DNA of 64,000 bases from Rhodoligotrophos appendicifer (GTDB lineage: Bacteria; Pseudomonadota; Alphaproteobacteria; Rhizobiales; Im1): NCBI RefSeq assembly GCF_007474605.1, contig NZ_VHKL01000009.1, positions 248,001 to 312,000 of the forward strand. The letters run 5' to 3'. This document shows positions 57,184 through 64,000 of this stretch, in pieces. Each line of letters starts with the position of its first letter. Position 1 is the stretch's first letter. The notes beneath the pieces are model-generated. The model was not told the origin of the DNA, searched no databases, and saw nothing but the letters and a program-made list of their open reading frames with translations. A program made the translations under genes and the position numbers.

Positions 57184-58797
57184 TCACCCGAGCTTTCCTG
57201 AGAGCGCGGCGGCAATCAACGCCCGCGTCTCGGCGACGCCATAAAGGGCGACGAACGATCCGAACCGCGGCCCCTGCTCCTGACCCAGAAGCACCTCGTA
57301 CAGGGCCTTGAACCAGTCCCGCAACGTCTCAAATCCCGCGTCCTTGCCCACCTCGTAGAGCATTTCCTGGATCGCTTCGGCGCTGGCTGTCGGTTCGCAT
57401 GTCGCCAGGCGCTGTTCCAGCGCCTCCAATGCCCGCCTTTCCAGGTCGCTCGGTGCGCGGAAGGATTTATTCGGCCGCACGAAATCATGGAAATACTGAA
57501 TCGCGTAATCCACGAGCCGGTCGAATTCTGCATGGGCCTCGGGCGATGCATCCGGTGCATAGCGCCGGACGAACCCCCACAACACGTCGCGGTCGGAGGA
57601 ATTCGACGCGCTGACCAGATTCAGCAGCAAGGCGAAGCTGATGGGAAGATTGGAGGCTGGTGGCTCACCGGAATGGATGTGCCACACCGGATTACCGAGC
57701 TTTTCCTTGAGATCCTGCTCCGGATACTTTCCCAGGAAGGTGAAATACTCGTCCACCGCCTTCGGAATGACGTCGAAGTAAAGCCGCTTCGCCTTGCGCG
57801 GCGACTGGAACATGTAGAGTTGCAGGCTGTCGGGACTGGCATAGCGCAGCCATTCGTCGATGGTCAGTCCGTTCCCCTTCGACTTGGAGATCTTTTGCCC
57901 CATCTCGTCGAGGAACAGCTCGTAATTGAAGCCATCCGGGGGCTCTCCGCCCAAGACCGAGCAAATCCGGCTGGAGAGTTTGACCGAATCGATCAGATCC
58001 TTCCCCGACATTTCGTAATCCACGCCCAGCGCATACCAGCGCATGGCCCAGTCCGCCTTCCATTGCAACTTGCACTGGCCGCCGGTTACCGGCTGCTCGA
58101 CGAGTTCCCCGGTCTCGGGATCCTTGTACACGATCGTGCCCGCATCGACCTTTCGCTCCTCGATGGGCACCTGCAGCACATGGCCGGTCCGCGGTGAAAT
58201 CGGCAGGAAAGGTGAATAGCTCTGCTGCCGCTCTTCCCGCAGCGAAGGCAGCATGATGGCCATGACCTCGTCATAGCATTCGAGCACCCTCAGCAGAGCC
58301 TGATCGAAGAGCCCGGAGCGATAGCACTCGGTCGCACTGAAGAAATCATACTCGAAGCCGAATTGATCGAGAAACGCCCTCAGCATGGCATTGTTGTGCT
58401 GACCGAAGCTCTCGAACTTCCCGAAGGGATCCGGCACCTTCGTCAGGGGCTGGTTCAGATAGGGTCTGATCAGCTCCTTGTTCGGCACGTTGTCCGGGAT
58501 TTTCCTCAACCCGTCCAGATCGTCCGAAAAGCAGATGAGCCGGGTTGGAAGATCCGACATCAGGGAGAATGCGTGCCGCACCATGGTTGTTCGCGCCACC
58601 TCGCCAAAGGTGCCGATATGGGGCAAGCCCGAAGGGCCGTAGCCCGTTTCGAACAGGATCTCGGACTTTCCGAGCTTCTTGGCGCGCTCCAAGAGCTTTC
58701 GAGCTTCCTCGAAAGGCCAGGCCTTGCTGGCCAGTGCAGCGTCGACGAGCTCAGGATCACGTATCACGGAAGTCACGATCTCAAGGGGTTGCATCAT
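57184..58797 (-). CDS. lysK: lysyl-tRNA synthetase, class I
   Basis: A 537-residue class I LysRS, the type used by Alphaproteobacteria and archaea. The HIGH motif is GLPHIG (residues 57-62), and KMSKS appears as KISKSKGNG. It charges tRNA-Lys with lysine. The Rossmann-fold catalytic domain is followed by the alpha-helical anticodon-binding region (about 380-537). Start at the first of two ATGs; 58794 would drop one residue. Confidence 0.95.
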   Translation of the reverse strand: MMQPLEIVTSVIRDPELVDAALASKAWPFEEARKLLERAKKLGKSEILFETGYGPSGLPHIGTFGEVARTTMVRHAFSLMSDLPTRLICFSDDLDGLRKIPDNVPNKELIRPYLNQPLTKVPDPFGKFESFGQHNNAMLRAFLDQFGFEYDFFSATECYRSGLFDQALLRVLECYDEVMAIMLPSLREERQQSYSPFLPISPRTGHVLQVPIEERKVDAGTIVYKDPETGELVEQPVTGGQCKLQWKADWAMRWYALGVDYEMSGKDLIDSVKLSSRICSVLGGEPPDGFNYELFLDEMGQKISKSKGNGLTIDEWLRYASPDSLQLYMFQSPRKAKRLYFDVIPKAVDEYFTFLGKYPEQDLKEKLGNPVWHIHSGEPPASNLPISFALLLNLVSASNSSDRDVLWGFVRRYAPDASPEAHAEFDRLVDYAIQYFHDFVRPNKSFRAPSDLERRALEALEQRLATCEPTASAEAIQEMLYEVGKDAGFETLRDWFKALYEVLLGQEQGPRFGSFVALYGVAETRALIAAALSGKLG

Positions 58798-58833
58798 TGG
58801 AGCGGCGGACCCTAGGAGTGAAGCGCGTTCGCG

Positions 58834-60588
58834 TCAACTCGCGGTGTCCGCTGCCACCTCCCCGCCTACGCGGTCTCCCCGTCCCTCGTTCATGAGGCGC
58901 CGCTTCGCTGCCATGGCGTCGAACTGCGCCTTGAGCTGAGGATGGCGTGCAATGAATTGCCGGAAATCCCGCACCGAAAGGGTCAGAAATTGGCAGTAGT
59001 CGGTTGCGGTCACGTCGGCCGTCCGCCGCGTTCCGCTCAACAGCGCCATTTCCCCGAAAAAGTCTCCCGGCCCCAACTTGATCGTTTTGTCGCCCACCGA
59101 CACTTGCACGCTTCCCGACGAGATGAAGTACATGGCGTCGGCTCGGTCCCCCACCCGGATGATTTTTTTGCCTGGCTCCGCCGATCGTGGCTTGAACAGC
59201 ATCAGCAGTTCCTGCCGCTTTTCGGGATCCAGGCCGGCAAAGATCGGGAACTTCTCGACCATCTGCTGCGCCTGCAGGCCGCGCTCGTTCTCCCGGGATT
59301 CTGCCGCTCGACGCACCTCGTTCAATTCCTGGGTCAAGGCCTTCATTTGGGTGGCGCCGAACTCCTGCGCTTGCCCCCCTATGCTCTTGAGCATCGCCGT
59401 GACCGCAGCGAAAACGAGCGGATTGAGCATGATCGATAGCAGCGCACCGGACAGGATCAGGTCGCGCCCCTCCACCGGCAGAAGGCCAAGTCCGATGCCG
59501 AGTCCCACCAGGATGAACGAGAACTCACCGATCTGAGCGAGGCTGGCCGAGACAGTCAAGGCGGTCGACATGGGAAAACGCAAGGCAAGCACGATGGCGA
59601 ACGCGACGAGTGACTTTCCGAGGATGATCAGGGCGACGACCATGAGAACCTTGAGCGGCTCGCGCATCAGGATCGACGGGTCGAAGAGCATGCCGACGGA
59701 AACGAAGAAGAGCACTGCGAAGGCATCTTGGAGCGGTAACGAATCCGCAGCGGCCCTGTGGCTGAACTGCGACTCGCTCAAGACCACCCCGGCAAAGAAG
59801 GCGCCCAGGGCGAAAGAGACGCCGAAGACGGCAGCCGATCCAAAAGCGATGCCAAGTGCGATCGCCAGGACCGAGAGAGTGAACAGCTCGCGCGAGCCCG
59901 TTCGCGCGACCTGTCTCAGGATCCAGGGCACCACCTTGGGCCCCAACGCCATCGCCAGTACGACGAAAGCTGCGACCTTGGCGATTGTAATCCCCAGGCT
60001 GAGCGCCAGCCCCATGTCGCTCGCGGCGGGCGCATGATCGGCGCCGGTCGCCGCATGCCCGCCAAGCACCTCGGCGAACGCGGGCAGGAGGACGAGCGCC
60101 ATGACCATCGCAAGATCTTCGACGATGAGCCAGCCAATGGCGATCCGCCCGTTGGGCGTGTCGATGGTGTTCCTCTCCTCGAGGGCGCGCAGCAGCACCA
60201 CCGTGCTGGCGACCGAAAGACTCAGCCCGAAAACGAGCCCCGCCCCGAGGCTCCATCCCCAGAGCCAGGCGACCCCGACTCCCATCAGGGTTGCGATGCA
60301 GATCTGCCCGACCGCTCCTGGGATCGCGATCCACCTCACGGCCATGAGCGCCGATGCCGAGAAATGGAGGCCCACGCCGAACATCAGCAGGATCACGCCC
60401 ATCTCCGCCAACTGGCCGGCGAGGCCGGAATCGGCGATGTACCCGGGTGTGAAGGGGCCGATGGCGACCCCGGCGACCAGGTAGCCCACGAGAGGCGGGA
60501 GTCTCAGCCTGTCGGCCAGAAAACCGAAGATGAATGCAAACACGAAGCCGATGGCCAGCATCGCAATGAGAGCGGTCTCGTGCGGCAA
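58834..60588 (-). CDS. CPA2-type cation/proton antiporter with cyclic-nucleotide-binding domain
   Basis: A 584-residue protein. Residues 1-385 form a Kef/NhaS-type antiporter with about 12 helices (DRLRLPPLVGYLVAGVAIGP; GWLIVEDLAMVMALVLLP, with the ion-site Asp). The TrkA-N domain normal for KefB/C is absent; a helix linker (about 395-440) leads to a cNMP-binding domain (445-560) with an intact cassette FFGEMALLSGTRRTADV. It probably exchanges K+ or Na+ for protons under cAMP/cGMP control. It lies 36 nt upstream of lysK on the same strand. Confidence 0.88.
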   Translation of the reverse strand: MPHETALIAMLAIGFVFAFIFGFLADRLRLPPLVGYLVAGVAIGPFTPGYIADSGLAGQLAEMGVILLMFGVGLHFSASALMAVRWIAIPGAVGQICIATLMGVGVAWLWGWSLGAGLVFGLSLSVASTVVLLRALEERNTIDTPNGRIAIGWLIVEDLAMVMALVLLPAFAEVLGGHAATGADHAPAASDMGLALSLGITIAKVAAFVVLAMALGPKVVPWILRQVARTGSRELFTLSVLAIALGIAFGSAAVFGVSFALGAFFAGVVLSESQFSHRAAADSLPLQDAFAVLFFVSVGMLFDPSILMREPLKVLMVVALIILGKSLVAFAIVLALRFPMSTALTVSASLAQIGEFSFILVGLGIGLGLLPVEGRDLILSGALLSIMLNPLVFAAVTAMLKSIGGQAQEFGATQMKALTQELNEVRRAAESRENERGLQAQQMVEKFPIFAGLDPEKRQELLMLFKPRSAEPGKKIIRVGDRADAMYFISSGSVQVSVGDKTIKLGPGDFFGEMALLSGTRRTADVTATDYCQFLTLSVRDFRQFIARHPQLKAQFDAMAAKRRLMNEGRGDRVGGEVAADTAS

Positions 60589-60725
60589 GGGATCTCCTTA
60601 TCGCCAGGCGGCGCTGTTAACGTCGGGGGTCACGGCGCCGATGTGGCTGGAATGCGGCCACTGGATGTAAAATACGGTGAAACATACCTCGGTGACGTTA
60701 CGCAACCCCTATTGCACGCTTGTGT

Positions 60726-61382
60726 CTAAGGTTGTGCACCGTCGGCCGCGACAAGGTGATCGATGACCTCTAACGCGACCGCCTGCAGCTCGGCGCTTCC
60801 CTTGCTGCCTGGCTCTCTCTCGAGCAGGGTGCTGCCCTCCCCCATGCTGGCCGCAAACCCCACTCTGTTTCCGATCGTGTTTGAGGCCGCCGGATGCCCG
60901 AACTCCGCCATCGCTGCGGCCATCTCGCCCGTCAGGGACACTCGTGACAGCACGCGATTGAGGATCAGCAAGGAGGGCACTTGCACTTGGCCGATCAAGT
61001 CCAGCGTCGGCTTTGTCGCCCACAGATCGACATGTGTCGGTTGGATCGGCACCACCACGAGATTTGCGGTCTCGATTGCTGACTTCGCCTCCACATCAGA
61101 CTTCGGCGGAGTGTCGACGACCACGATGTCGAAGTCCCGCGCCAAGGCTCGCGCCGCGCGCCGCGCCCCCCACCCGCTTGCTGTGCGGAAGCTGAGACCG
61201 GCATCGTCAGCCATCCGCCGCTCGCGCGCCTCGAACCATTCTCCGAGGCTTCCCTGCGGATCGACATCGACAATTGCGACCCTGAGTCCCTGCAGATGAA
61301 AGGCCACCGCGAGATGCGCAGCGATTGTCGTTTTTCCAGATCCGCCTTTCTGCTGGGCCAGCGTGATGATCCTGCCTGTCAA
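60726..61382 (-). CDS. ParA/MinD-family ATPase
   Basis: A 218-residue ParA-like protein. The deviant Walker A is KGGSGKTTIAAHLA (residues about 12-25), Walker A' is AIVDVDPQGSLGEW and Walker B VVVDTPP. No N-terminal HTH and no neighbouring parB or centromere-like repeats are seen, so it is an orphan ParA that may position a cellular cargo (chemosensory cluster, cell-cycle factor) rather than a plasmid. Start is TTG 61382 with GAGG 8 nt upstream. It is divergent from the DinG-like helicase across 55 bp. Confidence 0.87.
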   Translation of the reverse strand: MTGRIITLAQQKGGSGKTTIAAHLAVAFHLQGLRVAIVDVDPQGSLGEWFEARERRMADDAGLSFRTASGWGARRAARALARDFDIVVVDTPPKSDVEAKSAIETANLVVVPIQPTHVDLWATKPTLDLIGQVQVPSLLILNRVLSRVSLTGEMAAAMAEFGHPAASNTIGNRVGFAASMGEGSTLLEREPGSKGSAELQAVALEVIDHLVAADGAQP

Positions 61383-61437
61383 CGCTCATACCTCGACGCG
61401 TGAAAACCCTTACCGAATCCTCTACACTATCCGCCGA

Positions 61438-64000
61438 ATGTCTCACAAAGCCCATCACACTTCCGCCGGCCTCGTCACCGACGCCATTGAGGCATTGCCT
61501 GCGGCAGCCCTTGAACGGGCGGGCCTTGCCATTGCATCATCCGGCGATGTCCTGGAAATGACATCTGCAGCCTTGGGTCTCGAGCGATTGGCCGACGGCC
61601 CGCATTTGCTCTGCCACGCCGTCTTCATTGCCAACAGACTCAAGATCATGTCCGGGGCGGACCGGTCTGCCGCCCGGGGAGCACTTTTGCAGCCGCATTA
61701 TGATGTGGCGGAATTGTTCGCGTTTGTTCATCCGGCGCGCTTCGCCCTCCCCACGCCTGCGGGCCTGGCGCGCGCCCTCCAGCTGGACGATGCGGCCTCG
61801 CCCGCAACCCTGTTGCGCGACATTGCGCGGACCCTACTCGCAAGTCTCGTCCAGGAGGCCCGGCTTCACTCGACCCGGGAGCTTGCCGAGCAGGCCCAGT
61901 TTCTGGCCCGCAGCATGTGGCCCTGGGCTCCCCTGGTTCTCCACGCCGTCTCCTCTGGCGGCAACTCTGTCGAGCCGTCCCCGTTTCTCACGGGCCTGAA
62001 TGTCTGGGATCGCCTCTCTGAATGGGAGGATGAGGGGCCGCGCCCGCAGCCCGATACCAAGCCGATCCAGGCGCAGGACGCCGATGCCGAGCTCCTTCGC
62101 GCCCTGGGTCGCGACAGCGAGCCTCGGCCGGCTCAACGCGAATACTGCGCACGCACCGTCACGGCCTTCGCGCCGCGCACGAGCCGTCATGAAAATCACA
62201 TCCTGCTGGCCGAAGCCGGCACCGGCCTGGGCAAGACCCTGGGCTATCTCGCACCCTCCGCCGTGTGGGCTCGCACCAATGGCGGGACCGTATGGATTTC
62301 CACCTACACGAAGAACCTGCAACGCCAGCTCGAACAGGAAACCCAGCGCCTCTATCCCGATCCAGCGGAGCGCCGCCGCAAAGTCGTCATTCGCAAGGGT
62401 CGCGAGAATTACCTGTGCCTCCTGAACCTGCAGGAGCGTCTCGGCCAGATGAGCGGCAATCCGCGTGGCAATCTCCTCGCGGTCCTGATCGTGCGCTGGG
62501 TGCGCGCCAGCCGCGACGGCGACATGATCGGCGGTGACTTCCCCGCCTGGCTGATGTCCCTCTTTGCCGATCAGGAAACGGAACGGGCGCCGTCCCCCTT
62601 GGCGCTCGGCCTGACGGACCGGCGCGGCGAGTGCATCTATGCCTCCTGCGCGCATTATCGCAAATGTTTCATAGAGAAGGCGACCCGCGCCGCTCGCAAG
62701 GCCGAGATCGTCATCGGCAACCACGCCCTGGTCATGGCCCAGGCGGCCCAGGACCAGCTGTTGGGATCCTCCCAGACGGCCGAGGAGCAGACGTCGACCG
62801 GTACGATCCGCCGCCTTGTCTTCGATGAAGGACACCACGTCTTCGACGCCGCCGACAACGCCTTTGCTGCCCATTTGACGGCTCTTGAAGCAACCGAGCT
62901 TCGTCGCTGGCTCCGCGGCGGCGAGATGCGCGGACGGCGGGGGCGCAGCCTGACCGATCGGATTGGCGATCTGATCTCCGACGACGAGTCCCGGACGGAG
63001 GAACTCCTGCACGCCGTTGTGGAGGCGGCTAGCCGCTTGCCTGGCCCGGGCTGGCAACGCCGCATCCAGGCCGGCATGCCGGAGGGCGAGGCGGAGACAT
63101 TCCTGGCTCTGGTCCGCGAACAGGTGCTGGCTCGCTCCGACGCTGCCGGCACCTATATGCTTGAGACCGGCTGCCGTCCCGCAATCACCGGTATGGCGGA
63201 CGCTGCCGCCGGTTTGGCCGCCGCTCTTCAGGAACTCGCAGCACCCATGCAGGCATTGGCCAAGGCGCTGATGGCCCGCCTGTCGGACGAGGCCCGAACC
63301 TTGGAGAGCGCCGAGCGGTCACGCATTGAATCGGTCGCGCGCGGGCTTCGCCAACGCTCCGAGATCACCCTTGCCGCCTGGCTCGACATGCTCGATCGCC
63401 TCGCTGCCGACGAGCCCCGCGGCTTCGTTGAATGGTTCGCCATCGAACACAGCTTTGGCCGCGAGGCCGATGTCGGCATGTACCGCCACTGGATCGATCC
63501 CACCATCCCGCTCGCCTCGATTGTGCTGGAATCCGTGGATGGTGCCGTCATCACCTCCGCCACCCTGCGCGATCGCCTTCCCGATGTTCCAGAGGACTGG
63601 GCCAGCGCCGAGATGCGGACCGGCGTTACGCATCTGGCCTACCCCATCTCACGCTCTGGCCACGAGAGCCCTTATGACTATCCGAGTCAGGCGAAGATCC
63701 TGGTCGTGAACGACGTCAATCGTGAGGACCGCGATCAGGTGGCGGCCGCCTATCGCGAGCTTTTCCTGGCTGCGGGTGGGGGAGCCCTTGGCCTCTTCAC
63801 CGCGATTTCGCGCCTCCGGGAGATTTATAAGCGCATCGCCGGGCCGCTGGGCGCCGAGGGGCTCTCTCTCTTCGCTCAGCATGTCGATCCCATGGACACC
63901 GGCACGCTCGTCGACCTCTTCCGAGCCGAGCGCAACGGCTGCCTCCTCGGCACGGATGCCGTTCGCGATGGAGTGGACGTCCCCGGTGACGCCCTCCGTC
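61438..64000 (+). CDS. DinG/XPD-like ATP-dependent DNA helicase, 3' end outside the window
   Basis: An open frame from ATG 61438 to the window end (854 codons visible, no stop). After an N-terminal domain of about 240 residues with no motif I know, motif I is AEAGTGLGKTLGYL (about 260). Four cysteines of the XPD/DinG iron-sulphur cluster follow: ENYLC (about 327) and CIYASCAHYRKC (about 399-410). The DEAH-like motif II is FDEGHH (about 463), followed by VDGAVITSATL. It is a superfamily 2 5'-3' helicase for R-loops or stalled forks. The gene is partial only because the window ends. Confidence 0.9.
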   Translation, partial: MSHKAHHTSAGLVTDAIEALPAAALERAGLAIASSGDVLEMTSAALGLERLADGPHLLCHAVFIANRLKIMSGADRSAARGALLQPHYDVAELFAFVHPARFALPTPAGLARALQLDDAASPATLLRDIARTLLASLVQEARLHSTRELAEQAQFLARSMWPWAPLVLHAVSSGGNSVEPSPFLTGLNVWDRLSEWEDEGPRPQPDTKPIQAQDADAELLRALGRDSEPRPAQREYCARTVTAFAPRTSRHENHILLAEAGTGLGKTLGYLAPSAVWARTNGGTVWISTYTKNLQRQLEQETQRLYPDPAERRRKVVIRKGRENYLCLLNLQERLGQMSGNPRGNLLAVLIVRWVRASRDGDMIGGDFPAWLMSLFADQETERAPSPLALGLTDRRGECIYASCAHYRKCFIEKATRAARKAEIVIGNHALVMAQAAQDQLLGSSQTAEEQTSTGTIRRLVFDEGHHVFDAADNAFAAHLTALEATELRRWLRGGEMRGRRGRSLTDRIGDLISDDESRTEELLHAVVEAASRLPGPGWQRRIQAGMPEGEAETFLALVREQVLARSDAAGTYMLETGCRPAITGMADAAAGLAAALQELAAPMQALAKALMARLSDEARTLESAERSRIESVARGLRQRSEITLAAWLDMLDRLAADEPRGFVEWFAIEHSFGREADVGMYRHWIDPTIPLASIVLESVDGAVITSATLRDRLPDVPEDWASAEMRTGVTHLAYPISRSGHESPYDYPSQAKILVVNDVNREDRDQVAAAYRELFLAAGGGALGLFTAISRLREIYKRIAGPLGAEGLSLFAQHVDPMDTGTLVDLFRAERNGCLLGTDAVRDGVDVPGDALR

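Overview
The window reads as chromosomal DNA of a GC-rich alphaproteobacterium, most likely of the order Hyphomicrobiales (Rhizobiales). The pointers are the conserved block hisD / UPF0262 / low-molecular-weight phosphatase / maf / yacG / tRNA-Phe, a PodJ-like polarity protein preceded by a CtrA-like box, a SAM-II riboswitch, class I lysyl-tRNA synthetase, and two families of short palindromic repeats typical of this order. This placement is inferred from gene content; no rRNA lies in the window.

Layout. 0-1.2 kb: a tightly coupled operon of three small genes (MerR-like protein, excisionase-like HTH protein, 59-aa protein) with a clear promoter and paired upstream repeats, beside the 3' end of tRNA-Phe; possibly the end of a genomic island. 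1.2-4.9 kb: the housekeeping block. 5.0-7.3 kb: three overlapping genes for membrane/envelope stress-type proteins. 7.3-11.2 kb: repeat-rich DNA, a tiny membrane protein, then a methionine importer (metNIQ) controlled by a SAM-II riboswitch followed by a 7-codon two-cysteine leader ORF. 11.2-16.0 kb: a Tat-exported polyamine-type binding protein divergent from two permeases and an amidohydrolase, without an ATPase gene. 16.0-19.0 kb: repeats, a GNAT gene and a duplicated scrap of its 3' end, an EamA exporter, two small proteins.

19.0-36.0 kb is the most unusual part. Nine minus-strand genes (four glycosyltransferases, a deacetylase-like protein fused through an in-frame repeat to a membrane/PH-like module, then a complete Opp/Dpp-type importer) are arranged almost stop-to-start. 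Diverging from them are a radical SAM/SPASM enzyme, a 910-residue ABC-exporter-like protein whose ATPase motifs are all lost and which carries a large insertion with repeated helical-subdomain motifs, and a stand-alone cyclic-nucleotide-binding protein. I regard this as the best candidate for an undescribed system, perhaps making, modifying and handling a cell-surface glycan or glycopeptide under cyclic-nucleotide control. 36-40 kb adds an amino-acid-type importer and a non-pyrrolysine MttB-family methyltransferase, a probable methylated-amine uptake and demethylation unit.

40-48 kb carries a sodium-symporter/histidine-kinase/receiver hybrid and a LuxR-type response regulator resembling the CrbS/CrbR (MxtR/ErdR) acetate-switch pair, flanking mscL, a DoxX protein and an aminotransferase, followed by YjbQ, a secreted coiled-coil protein and a MerR regulator. 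48-64 kb holds the PodJ-like protein, a ligase-associated phosphoesterase/DEXH helicase pair, an ArsC-family protein, pyrD, an S24-type regulator lacking its serine, lysK, a CPA2 antiporter with a cyclic-nucleotide domain, an orphan ParA and a DinG-like helicase cut by the window end. Start codons were picked by hand from Shine-Dalgarno matches, 4-nt overlaps and family alignment from memory; no database search was run.
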